A DNA stretch of 64,000 nt from Lacinutrix sp. Bg11-31 (GTDB lineage Bacteria; Bacteroidota; Bacteroidia; Flavobacteriales; Flavobacteriaceae), in NCBI RefSeq assembly GCF_002831665.1, contig NZ_CP025118.1:1426001-1490000 (forward strand), in the 5' to 3' direction. Under the pieces are notes generated by a model. That model saw only the letters and a list, made by a program, of their open reading frames with translations. It searched no databases and had not been told where the DNA came from. Numbering within the stretch: the stretch's first letter is position 1; each line of letters opens with the position of its first letter. Shown piece after piece: positions 14,986 through 23,367 of this stretch. The translations under genes were made by a program, and so were the position numbers.

Positions 14986-17970
14986 TCAAACATTTCTAGG
15001 ATCATTAACGACTGATAATTTTTTACTCCACACGACACTCATACTATAAAAACCAAACCTATCTGTTATTCTGCCATAACAAGCATAGATTCCTAATCCA
15101 TTAATTGGAAATTGATTCACCACATTTGTAAAATGTACAGCATCAAAATAATCTCCATTTTTATCTACGAATGTACTTAAGCGCATCAATTTACCTTGTG
15201 ATGTTTTATTAAAACGTGTCGTTACCAGATTTCCATATATTAAAACAGATTTACCAATAAACTGATTCATTTGCGATGCTAAAACATCATGTTTCATATC
15301 TTCATTAACCAAATCAAAATAATTGCATAATGGAAACCCAATGAGTTCCATTTCATCATAAGCATTTTCAATCCAGTTATTATCTAATTTTGGTAATGTA
15401 AATTGTTTGTGTTCCGTTTTAAACAATTTTGATTGTACTGTATTTTTACCTTTTGCATTCAGTTTAAAAATGGCTTGCCAAAGTAACTCTACTTTTGGTT
15501 TATTAGTAAACCTAAAAGCATCAATTCTAATTAAAATAGTAAGCTGTTCAATACTAATTACAATTCTATCAATAAAATCGTCTAAAGACTTAAACAGACC
15601 ATTTAATTGCCTTTCAGTCAATAATCTTTTAATAGTATAAGCTTCTAAGTTTTTTAAATACCCAAATCCTAAATAAATAGATGTATCAATAAGTCTATTT
15701 GGGTGATCACTTCTGTTTACACAAGGCAAACAGATTGTTGCTCCTTGTTGCCTTGCTTCATGAAAATAATGTTCTGCACTATAAAAACCACCTCCATTAT
15801 TAAGTACAGCAGTCATAAATTCTAAAGGGAAATAGCATTTTAAAAACAAGCTCTGATAGCTCTCAACAGCATAAGAAGCTGAATGCCCTTTTGCAAAAGC
15901 ATAACCTGCAAAACTTTTAATTTGATTCCATACTTCAAAAATCAAGTCGTCTTTATAACCTTTACTTCTACAATTAGAGATAAACTTTTCTTCAACAGCT
16001 TCAAACTCTTTTTTAGATCTATACTTACCACTCATTCCTCTTCTAAGCACATCTGCTTCACCTAAAGTTAAATCTGCAAACTGATTAGCCACTTTTAAAA
16101 CATCTTCCTGATAAACCATCACTCCGTAGGTTTCTGGCATAATTTTATACAAAATAGGATGCGCTTCTTTTCTTTTTTCAGGATTACGATGCCTTTTAAT
16201 AAATTCCTCCTTCATTCCTGAACCAGAAACTCCTGGTCTAATTATAGAACTTGCTGCCACCAAACCAAGATAATCTTGTGTTTGTAATTGTTGCATTAAT
16301 CCTCTCATAGCAGGAGATTCTACATAATATGCACCAATTGCACCACCCGATTTAAGTAAGTTATTAATTTTAGGATCTCTTTTAAAAGCTTCAACATTGG
16401 TAATGTCTATTGGTGGTAATTCTGGTTTGTTTTGCGCAATAATTTCTAGCGCTTCTTTAATTTTTGCTAAACCACGTTGTCCTAAAATATCAAACTTAAA
16501 GACACCAACATCTTCGGCAATATTCATATCAAATTGTACTGTAGAAAATCCTTTTGGAGGTAAATTTGTTGCGGAATAATAATGTACAGGTTGATCTAAT
16601 ATTAAAATTCCTGCGGAATGCACACTTAGATGATTTGGAAAACCTTCAATAAGTTTACCGTATTTTAAAACCAGTTTTGAAATTTCATCTAAAGTAGAAA
16701 TATTATAATTGTGCTTACTCAGTTTATCTATTTCTTCTTTTGGCAAACCGAAAACCTTTCCTAATTCTCTAACAACCGCTCTATATTTAAACGTATTATA
16801 TGTTGCTAATAATGCAGTATGCTTGAATCTTTTAAAAATATAAGCAGTAACATCATCACGATCTTTCCAAGAAAAATCGATATCAAAATCTGGTGGTGAT
16901 GCTCTAAATGGATTAATAAAGCGTTCAAAATATAAATCTAATTCAATAGGATCTACATCTGTAATACCAATAATATAAGCCACTATACTATTAGCTCCAC
17001 TACCTCTACCAACATGAAAATAACCTTTGCTGTTAGCATAAGACACGATATCATGATTGATAAGAAAAAAAGACACAAATTCCATCGCTTTAATGGTATC
17101 TAATTCTGTTTTTAAACGTGCATGTACTTTTGGAGTTGGATTTGCATAGCGTTTTGGCAAACCTTCTTTGCAAAGTTTTTCTAATAGCAAACAATCATTT
17201 TCAAATGAGTCTGTGTATAATTTTTGATTTTGAGACGTGCGTTCATCATCAAACCCAAAATGGACATCACATTCATCCATCAATTTTTTTGTATTTTCTA
17301 AAATAAAAGGAAATTCAGCAACAGCTATTTTCAATTCCTCTAAAGAGAACATTTTATCGGAAGGATTACACTCTTCTGTTTTTTCTAGTTTACTTAGTAA
17401 AGTATTATTATCTATTGCTCTTAATAATCGATGTGCATTAAAATCTTTTTTATCTCTTACGGTTACTTGTTGCAACAACACTATTTTGTGTTGTTGTTGT
17501 TGCTTTAGAGATGAAAACCTAAGTTTACGCAAATCGTCTACAGATACACCAATAAACTCATTATCAGTGAATTGCACCTTGTTTTGTTGTAATACTTTCT
17601 CAAAAGGATATATTATAGCAACGTTAGCCAACGTTGTAGCAACATTTGCCAACAACAGTGTTGCAACATCTGGCAACAGTAATTTTTGCTCAGAATGTTT
17701 CGACAAAAACTGATTTAACGCTTTAAAACCAGCATTGTTTTTTGCAATACCAACATAGTTTTGATCTGTACCATTTCTAAAATCGATACCAATTATTGGC
17801 TTAATATTCCGCTTTTTTGCCTGCCTAACAAAATTTATACAAGCAGATGTGTTGTTAATATCTGTCAACGCAATAGTGTCTATAGCATTAGCTTCAGCTA
17901 AATCTAAAAGATCAGTTTCAGAAAATGTTCCAAAACGTAAAGAATAATATGAGTGACAGTTTAAATACAT
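14986..17970 (-). CDS. dnaE: Error-prone-type DNA polymerase III alpha subunit (DnaE2-like) of a mutasome
   Basis: This replicative-fold polymerase has a PHP domain (1-~230, starting NCHSYYSLRFGTFS), a GRGSGANS motif (321-328), the catalytic PDFDIDF (360-366), helix-hairpin-helix and a C-terminal OB fold (SVLIYGNLVTTRF). At 994 aa it is shorter than the housekeeping DnaE (about 1150). The first metal-binding motif of the PHP domain deviates (N-C-H), so proofreading is doubtful. Its ATG overlaps the dinB stop (TAATG). A short in-frame repeat (DVATLLLANVATTLANVA, about 101-118) has expanded in the PHP domain. Being paired with DinB and a LexA-like repressor, it most likely performs damage-induced translesion synthesis. 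It is the last gene before the att site. Confidence 0.88.
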   Translation of the reverse strand: MYLNCHSYYSLRFGTFSETDLLDLAEANAIDTIALTDINNTSACINFVRQAKKRNIKPIIGIDFRNGTDQNYVGIAKNNAGFKALNQFLSKHSEQKLLLPDVATLLLANVATTLANVAIIYPFEKVLQQNKVQFTDNEFIGVSVDDLRKLRFSSLKQQQQHKIVLLQQVTVRDKKDFNAHRLLRAIDNNTLLSKLEKTEECNPSDKMFSLEELKIAVAEFPFILENTKKLMDECDVHFGFDDERTSQNQKLYTDSFENDCLLLEKLCKEGLPKRYANPTPKVHARLKTELDTIKAMEFVSFFLINHDIVSYANSKGYFHVGRGSGANSIVAYIIGITDVDPIELDLYFERFINPFRASPPDFDIDFSWKDRDDVTAYIFKRFKHTALLATYNTFKYRAVVRELGKVFGLPKEEIDKLSKHNYNISTLDEISKLVLKYGKLIEGFPNHLSVHSAGILILDQPVHYYSATNLPPKGFSTVQFDMNIAEDVGVFKFDILGQRGLAKIKEALEIIAQNKPELPPIDITNVEAFKRDPKINNLLKSGGAIGAYYVESPAMRGLMQQLQTQDYLGLVAASSIIRPGVSGSGMKEEFIKRHRNPEKRKEAHPILYKIMPETYGVMVYQEDVLKVANQFADLTLGEADVLRRGMSGKYRSKKEFEAVEEKFISNCRSKGYKDDLIFEVWNQIKSFAGYAFAKGHSASYAVESYQSLFLKCYFPLEFMTAVLNNGGGFYSAEHYFHEARQQGATICLPCVNRSDHPNRLIDTSIYLGFGYLKNLEAYTIKRLLTERQLNGLFKSLDDFIDRIVISIEQLTILIRIDAFRFTNKPKVELLWQAIFKLNAKGKNTVQSKLFKTEHKQFTLPKLDNNWIENAYDEMELIGFPLCNYFDLVNEDMKHDVLASQMNQFIGKSVLIYGNLVTTRFNKTSQGKLMRLSTFVDKNGDYFDAVHFTNVVNQFPINGLGIYACYGRITDRFGFYSMSVVWSKKLSVVNDPRNV

Positions 17971-19184
17971 TATTGATTACGATGTGCTAATAAAACTGGT
18001 GGTTCACCATTAAAAGGATTATCAAATCTACCAATGGTTTTTGCTCCCATTGCAGACGCTCTCATGATGCTTAAATCTCCATATCTGTTTCTTATGGTAT
18101 CCATTGCATTGTATAGACTTAGCATTTCTTCGGTATCATCAAAAAGATTAATTTGATAATTACCTGTTACTATATCGCTAATTTTTACACCAACCAATCG
18201 GATTAATAATCTGCGTTGGTATAGTTTTTCAAACAACTCTAATACTTTTGGAATAATAACATGGTCTGCACTCGAATAGGTGATTTTAACTTGCTTAGTG
18301 TAAGTATTAAAATCTGAATACCTAATTTTTACACTCAATGTTCCTGCAAGTTTATTTCCTTTTCTTAATTGAAAAGCTAAATTTTCTGCCATAGCAAAAA
18401 TGGTGGTTCTAAGCTTAACCATATCAATGGTATCTTTTCCAAAAGTACGTTCTGTTGATAGCGATTTACGTTCGTAAAAAGGAACTAAAGGCGGATTATC
18501 GATACCATTAGCTCTTTTCCAAATGGTTCGTCCATTTGCTCCAAGCGCACTAATCATCATTTCTAATGGCATTTGCTGAATAACACTAATAGTATCAACA
18601 CCCAAACCTCTTAAAACTTGATATGTTTTTTCTCCAACCGATGGTATTTTACGAATGGATAAAGGTGCCAAAAAATCTTTTTCAAATCCAGAATCTATCT
18701 GTAATTGGTTATTTGGTTTTGCTTCTCCTGTTGCTACTTTAGAAACAATTTTATTAGTAGATAAACCAAACGAAATTGGCAATCCTGTGTCTTTAATTAT
18801 TTTTTGACGTAATTCTGAAGCATATTTATAACAACCATAAAATTTATCCATGCCTGTTAAATCAACATAAAACTCATCTACACTAGCTTTTTCAAAAATG
18901 GGTGCTTTTTCTTTAATTATCTCAGTTACTAAATGCGAATATTTAGTATAAATTGAAGCGTCACCTCTAATTACTGTTGCTTCTGGACATAAGCGTCTCG
19001 CTACTTTCATGGACATACCAGAATGCACGCCAAATACTCTAGTTTCGTAACTACAAGCTGCAACTACACCTCTATCTCCTGTACCACCAACTAGTAAAGG
19101 TCTGTTTTGCAAACGACTATCTATTAGTCGCTCGCATGAGACAAAAAACGTGTCTAAATCTAGATGTAAAATATTATTTTGCAT
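17970..19184 (-). CDS. dinB: Y-family DNA polymerase (DinB/Pol IV-like)
   Basis: This translesion polymerase of 404 aa carries LDLDTFFVSCE (8-18), the steric-gate region, and SVDEFYVDLTG (101-111) supplying the catalytic Asp103/Glu104. A helix-hairpin-helix (LSIRKIPSVGEKTYQVLRGLG) and the little-finger domain follow. No clear beta-clamp box stands out, except possibly QINLFDD near the C-terminus (QxxLF-like), a plausible clamp-binding peptide. It is the first gene of the dinB-dnaE unit and is divergent from the LexA-like gene across a 52-bp operator region. Confidence 0.92.
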   Translation of the reverse strand: MQNNILHLDLDTFFVSCERLIDSRLQNRPLLVGGTGDRGVVAACSYETRVFGVHSGMSMKVARRLCPEATVIRGDASIYTKYSHLVTEIIKEKAPIFEKASVDEFYVDLTGMDKFYGCYKYASELRQKIIKDTGLPISFGLSTNKIVSKVATGEAKPNNQLQIDSGFEKDFLAPLSIRKIPSVGEKTYQVLRGLGVDTISVIQQMPLEMMISALGANGRTIWKRANGIDNPPLVPFYERKSLSTERTFGKDTIDMVKLRTTIFAMAENLAFQLRKGNKLAGTLSVKIRYSDFNTYTKQVKITYSSADHVIIPKVLELFEKLYQRRLLIRLVGVKISDIVTGNYQINLFDDTEEMLSLYNAMDTIRNRYGDLSIMRASAMGAKTIGRFDNPFNGEPPVLLAHRNQ

Positions 19185-19236
19185 GCTACAAAATTAGCTA
19201 CAAATTCAAGTATTTATTGCTTACATTTGTAGTATT
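19185..19236. promoter_or_regulatory. Divergent operator/promoter between dinB and the LexA-like gene
   Basis: Three half-sites are present: GCTACAAA at 19185-19192 and 19197-19204, and the complement ATTTGTAG at 19225-19232. They overlap -7-type elements TAATTTTG (19196-19189, minus strand) and TACATTTG (19222-19229, plus strand). A repressor bound here would control both directions, as expected for an SOS-like switch. Both leaders would be very short. Confidence 0.65.
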
Positions 19237-20010
19237 ATGAATTATATCTCTAAAAACATAAAGCATTTAAGGAGTCTTAAAAAGCTATCTCAAGAAGGAA
19301 TAGCCGAAGAGTTAAATGTAACTAGATCACGTATTGGCTCTTACGAAGAGAATCGCTCTGCGCCTACTATTGAGTTTTTAATTGCTTTTTCTGATTACTT
19401 TAAAATACCAATAGATATTTTATTACGTAATGACTTAACAAAAGCTAAAGACTTCTCGTTTATTGAGCTAAATAATCAACGTGTGTTGTTTCCAATAACA
19501 GTCGATGATGCTAATGAACATTTAATTGAAGTGGTGCCTGTAAAAGCTTCTGCTGGTTATTTAGCAGGTTATGATGATCCTGAATATATTGAGCAATTAC
19601 AAAAAATAAAACTTCCTTTTTTACCAACAGGAAAACATAGAGCATTCCCTATAAAAGGAGATTCTATGCTACCAATGAAAGATGGTTCTTTTGTTATAGG
19701 ACGCTTTATAGAAGATAGAAGTGAAATAAAAAGCGGTAGAACATACGTACTTGTAACTTTAAACGATGGAATGGTTTACAAACGTGTTTATAATGAAATC
19801 GATTTAAACAATACGCTTGTATTAAAATCTGATAATAAAATCTATAATGAGTACAGCGTGCCTATTAATGAGGTTTTAGAGATTTGGGAATTTACATGTA
19901 GTATTAATACTCAAGAATATACTCAAGAGGAACTAAAAATTAGTAGTATTCTAGGTATGTTTAATGAATTGGGTGTTGAATTGAAGGCTTTGGAGAAGAC
20001 TTTAAAATGA
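19237..20010 (+). CDS. LexA/CI-like repressor: XRE HTH plus S24 self-cleaving domain
   Basis: The 257-aa protein has an XRE-type HTH (residues about 1-60, LSQEGIAEELNVTRSRIGSYE) and an S24 peptidase domain: a possible Ala-Gly cleavage site at 106-107 (KASAGY), Ser143 in GDSMLPM and Lys182 in VYKRVY. RecA-triggered self-cleavage would derepress the divergent dinB-dnaE genes. It is the only plus-strand gene in the island. The usual LexA has a winged-helix domain, so this is the CI-like architecture common in Bacteroidota. It faces the WYL gene convergently; the 62 bp between them holds no clear hairpin. Confidence 0.88.
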   Translation: MNYISKNIKHLRSLKKLSQEGIAEELNVTRSRIGSYEENRSAPTIEFLIAFSDYFKIPIDILLRNDLTKAKDFSFIELNNQRVLFPITVDDANEHLIEVVPVKASAGYLAGYDDPEYIEQLQKIKLPFLPTGKHRAFPIKGDSMLPMKDGSFVIGRFIEDRSEIKSGRTYVLVTLNDGMVYKRVYNEIDLNNTLVLKSDNKIYNEYSVPINEVLEIWEFTCSINTQEYTQEELKISSILGMFNELGVELKALEKTLK

Positions 20011-20072
20011 TACTAGAGTTATTTATGAGTTTAGCGCTTTAGTTAACTTCAATTATTGATACAGCAAAATGT

Positions 20073-20978
20073 CTAAAAATCATATTGAGAAAGAGCTGAT
20101 CTATGAATATCAACTATTTTCTTAATTAAAGTAATTGGCTCGATTATTTTTACCGCTTTTCCATACATTAAAATTCGTTCCACAAGCGATCGATTAGGTA
20201 TTACATCCAATGAGATTTGAAACTCAACATCTGTATCTAAAAGTGTCTGTTGAGAATGATGAAAAGGCAATGTTTTTACATATTGCCCTTGTTCTGGAGT
20301 AAAGGATAATATTACTCTTTGTTTGGTGTTTTCAGAATACACCATACCAATAACATCATGATACAAATAATTAATATCCACATCTCTATTTGGGATAAAT
20401 GTATTTTCAGTTAATTGTACGTTAGAAACTCTATCAATTCCAAAATTTCTAAATTCATTTACACCTTCCTGTTCTCCTACAATATACCAACGATTAGCAT
20501 ACTCTTTTAACAAATAGGGTTTTAGTAAGCGTTTTGTAGTCGTATTTTTCTGAAAATTATAATGTGTAAAACTAATTTCTCGATGCTGCTTTATAGCAGA
20601 TAAAAAAAGCTCTAAATACTGTATTCCTTGAAGACCTTCACTATTATCGAAAACAATATGTTTCAAGGATTCACTTTTGCTTTTAAAACTTTCTTTTAAT
20701 AAATCTGCCGTATTTACCAACTCCATAAATCTAATAAAGTTCTCAAAATTTGGACTATTATCGTAATCAATATAATAGTTATTTTTAACACTATCATATA
20801 GAATCTCTACACCAAATTCATTTCTTAAATCGTCAAAATCGCGTTGAATTGTCCGTTTAGTATGCTCAAAACCATTATCAAATAAAAAATCTTTTATAGC
20901 TTCAAAAGAGGTGTTTTTACCCTTTTTTATTTTTTCAATAATTAAAGAATACCGTTTTATTTTACCTTGTACAGACAT
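20073..20978 (-). CDS. WYL-domain transcriptional regulator
   Basis: The 301-aa protein contains an N-terminal winged HTH (TSFEAIKDFLFDNGFEHTKRTIQRDFDDLRNEFG), a WYL domain (RWYIVG at 163-168, FGIDRVSN at 179-186) and a C-terminal WCX dimerisation region. WYL regulators such as CapW and BrxR repress phage-defence operons and sense nucleic acids or nucleotides. Here it is the last gene of a four-gene unit (22926 to 20073), 9 bp after the preceding gene. A composite palindrome at the head of that unit (22959-22983) is a candidate binding site. Confidence 0.88.
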   Translation of the reverse strand: MSVQGKIKRYSLIIEKIKKGKNTSFEAIKDFLFDNGFEHTKRTIQRDFDDLRNEFGVEILYDSVKNNYYIDYDNSPNFENFIRFMELVNTADLLKESFKSKSESLKHIVFDNSEGLQGIQYLELFLSAIKQHREISFTHYNFQKNTTTKRLLKPYLLKEYANRWYIVGEQEGVNEFRNFGIDRVSNVQLTENTFIPNRDVDINYLYHDVIGMVYSENTKQRVILSFTPEQGQYVKTLPFHHSQQTLLDTDVEFQISLDVIPNRSLVERILMYGKAVKIIEPITLIKKIVDIHRSALSQYDF

Positions 20979-20987
20979 TTATAATAT

Positions 20988-21605
20988 TTAAGAAATTAAT
21001 TCTAATCCAGCATAATCACTAACTAGCTCATTCCAGTTTACAGGTGTTTTAATAAAAGTTTCTTTTTTTCCGCCAACAGTGGTAAAATCAACATTCGTTT
21101 CATAACCTGCCGTAGAATAATTGTTTTTAGTATATGTATTATATTCTAACACCAAACCTTGTAAATCTTCTAAAAGGTCATAATCTAACCGATCTACGTA
21201 ATCTAAATATCTAATACCATGAATAGCTGTTTTTACACCATTAACAACCATGTAAATCTCAATACGATTATACATATCGATACTGTTTATTTTATATTTT
21301 TTATCAGGATATTTACTTAGGTATTCTATTCCATTTCCTGAGTCTAAATACTGTTGTAAATCTATTCGCGCTTGTTTGTCTGTGGTTTGAGTTTTATGCA
21401 AACCAGTGTACAAGACGTCCAAAATACTCGCAAAATGCTGAAAGGCTTCTTTTCTGGCTTCTATTGGTAACTCATGATGAAACTCATTTTTTGTTTCTAC
21501 CAAATCGGTTTTAGTAGGTGTTTCATTATGAGATTCATCATGAATATTGGGTACTTGTCTTCTCCAGTATTTAGTTTCTATTTGGTAGTGCATAGAATAC
21601 ATCAT
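20988..21605 (-). CDS. Unknown 205-aa protein of the WYL operon
   Basis: I do not recognise this protein. It has an acidic/His-rich N-terminal stretch (HDESHNETPTK...NEFHHELPIEAR) and a globular part with IEIYMVVNGVKTAIHGIRYLDYVDRLDYDLLEDL. No membrane segment is seen. Its ATG lies 4 bp after the stop of the nuclease-like gene and its stop lies 9 bp before the WYL start, so it belongs to the same transcript. A role as effector partner or sensor in a defence unit is inference. Confidence 0.6.
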   Translation of the reverse strand: MMYSMHYQIETKYWRRQVPNIHDESHNETPTKTDLVETKNEFHHELPIEARKEAFQHFASILDVLYTGLHKTQTTDKQARIDLQQYLDSGNGIEYLSKYPDKKYKINSIDMYNRIEIYMVVNGVKTAIHGIRYLDYVDRLDYDLLEDLQGLVLEYNTYTKNNYSTAGYETNVDFTTVGGKKETFIKTPVNWNELVSDYAGLELIS

Positions 21606-21609
21606 TAAA

Positions 21610-22569
21610 TTAATGCACTATAATTTCAAGCTTTGTAATACCTAAATCAATCCATTTTCCTTTTCTACTAATATTTTTACTGTAAATATTCCTCATCAAA
21701 TTAGAATCTTCATTAAATTTAGTAACCTTCCATAATTTTTCTTCTATTCTACCATCATCATAATGGTAACGCTCCGTAGCAACTCCTTTTTTTAAAAATG
21801 CTATCTTAAAATCATCTGCATTTGAAGGAACTAACTCAACAGGGATAGTGAGATTTTCTTTCATTACTACTTCCTCGGCAATTTCTGATTTAAATCCATT
21901 ATCAATAAATTGAATGAATGATTTTATTGTATCTTTAGTGTATGTATTGATTGTTTCTATTTTTGCGTTATTCTCATCCTTAAGTAATCTTTCTAAAATA
22001 CTTCTAATTGTAGTATTCGATTTTTCGTCATCCTTATTATCCCAATATATATGAGTTTTATTGTTATTAGCAGTCAATTTTTTAAATTCTAAATCAAATT
22101 TATCATCTTCTGGTGTAGTATATATAGAATAAATGTCAAGATTATCTATTTCAAAGTCCTTAAGTTTTGATAATTCACCTGTTGTTGATTTAATTTGTTT
22201 TTCTAACTGATCTTCAGTTCTCGAGGTTAGCGTTATTTTATTTTCGATTAAAAACACTTTATGGATAGATTTTTTTGCAGTTACAAAATTTATCATTTGT
22301 GAATTTTTACCACCGTAGTTTTCATCTGTATAACATACAATTACTATATCCACTCTTTGCTCCTTTCCTTGTTCAAAAAACACTTTATATTCATACTTAT
22401 AGATATTAAAGTTTTCATCCTTTGGAATTACAGGTTCCAAGAATTTCTCTAAAAAAGTATAACCTAAAGAATGATCTGCCTTGGGATCTAACAAGTAACC
22501 TAAAAAGGCAGAAATGTTATTCTCATTAATTGAGCCATGACCGTTTGCAAGAATTTTAAATATGTTCAT
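21610..22569 (-). CDS. PD-(D/E)XK nuclease superfamily protein
   Basis: The 319-aa protein begins GSINENNISAFLGYLLDPKADHSLGYTFLEKFL, the N-terminal pattern of PDDEXK_4-type nucleases, followed by Asp74 (RVDIVIV) and Glu109-x-Lys111 (VFLIENKI) as the catalytic set. The C-terminal part probably binds DNA or a partner. It is organised like the nuclease-like gene at 31900-33123 in the same island, although the two sequences differ widely. Located in the WYL operon, it is the likely toxic effector there. Confidence 0.75.
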   Translation of the reverse strand: MNIFKILANGHGSINENNISAFLGYLLDPKADHSLGYTFLEKFLEPVIPKDENFNIYKYEYKVFFEQGKEQRVDIVIVCYTDENYGGKNSQMINFVTAKKSIHKVFLIENKITLTSRTEDQLEKQIKSTTGELSKLKDFEIDNLDIYSIYTTPEDDKFDLEFKKLTANNNKTHIYWDNKDDEKSNTTIRSILERLLKDENNAKIETINTYTKDTIKSFIQFIDNGFKSEIAEEVVMKENLTIPVELVPSNADDFKIAFLKKGVATERYHYDDGRIEEKLWKVTKFNEDSNLMRNIYSKNISRKGKWIDLGITKLEIIVH

Positions 22570-22641
22570 TTATTTATCTGTTTTTTTAAAATTATTATAA
22601 TTGAGTTAATCTACTCGTAAAACTTAATTCATGAGAACTAA

Positions 22642-22926
22642 CTACAGCCAATCCATAACCGTCTTGTGTAACAAATACTGGTTAAATTGCTCATTTATCT
22701 TTTGATAAGCAAATCGTTGGCTTTTATTTTTATTTATAAAATTATAAGCTCTCATAGTTAGATCAAATTCCCTATGCGTCTTTAATTGTAAAATATTGAT
22801 ATTTACTGTTTTTAAACAATTAGCTACAAATTGTTTAAGGTTATTTACGCTTGATCGTGCTTCTTTAAAAGTCATGTTCTCATATACTTTTAAATAGTCT
22901 TTAAACTCTTTTAATACGTTATCCAT
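22642..22926 (-). CDS. Hypothetical 94-aa helical protein, first gene of the WYL operon
   Basis: The ATG at 22926 is chosen over a TTG eight codons upstream. The protein is all-helical and basic (FKDYLKVYENMTFKEARSSVNNLKQFVANCLKTV...), with the look of a small DNA- or RNA-binding or antitoxin-like protein. No family is recognised. It follows a palindromic operator candidate by about 30 bp and precedes the nuclease-like gene by 72 bp. Confidence 0.5.
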   Translation of the reverse strand: MDNVLKEFKDYLKVYENMTFKEARSSVNNLKQFVANCLKTVNINILQLKTHREFDLTMRAYNFINKNKSQRFAYQKINEQFNQYLLHKTVMDWL

Positions 22927-22958
22927 TGTTTTATTTTTTAATGAATACAAATATCATA

Positions 22959-22983
22959 TCGTAGCTACGACAAAAGATGTCGT
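22959..22983. promoter_or_regulatory. Composite palindromic operator candidate
   Basis: A perfect 12-bp palindrome TCGTAGCTACGA (22959-22970) overlaps a second dyad ACGACA-N5-TGTCGT (22967-22983). It lies 33 bp before the ATG of the first gene of the WYL operon, in otherwise AT-only DNA, so it is a likely target for the WYL regulator. Confidence 0.65.
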
Positions 22984-23056
22984 TGTTATAAAAAAACATA
23001 AATTAATTAACTGCACACACACATTTGCAGCTTATATTACATTCTTATCTAAAGTA

Positions 23057-23299
23057 TTACAATTGCAATGCATTAAAATACCAAAATCTATTTTTAGACT
23101 TTTGCTCAAACCTTACTTGTGGTAATAAATAAAGTAGATTTTTATCATACAATTCTCTTAAAACATTTCGTAAAGGCAAACCTTCTCTATGATCTTTATT
23201 AAAAAATCCTTTTTCTATTAGTAAAGGCATTAAGTTTTTGGGTTTTACATCATGTGATTTTTCGCTAATCAAATAATCCTGAATAACATAACCCATCAT
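23057..23299 (-). CDS. Small MPxLIExGxF-domain protein
   Basis: The start is taken as the ATG at 23299 (80 aa; 23296 is equally possible); a longer frame begins only with TTG. The sequence VKPKNLMPLLIEKGFFNKDHREGLPLRNVLREL ... NRFWYF (in parts) is clearly homologous to the N-terminal domain of the 254-aa protein at 1529-2293. There it is fused to a nuclease-like region, here it stands alone after the KAP NTPase gene. A winged-helix fold is plausible; function unknown. Confidence 0.6.
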   Translation of the reverse strand: MMGYVIQDYLISEKSHDVKPKNLMPLLIEKGFFNKDHREGLPLRNVLRELYDKNLLYLLPQVRFEQKSKNRFWYFNALQL

Positions 23300-23367
23300 T
23301 ATTACTTCGTCGTTTTGCGTAACTAATTTTCTTTTAAAAACTACTTTTAGACAACAGATTATAAAAC

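Noticed and set aside
17237..17713. Open frame of 158 codons on the plus strand opposite dnaE
   Set aside because: Antisense to the PHP domain of a well-supported gene; Cys/Ser-rich low-complexity translation.
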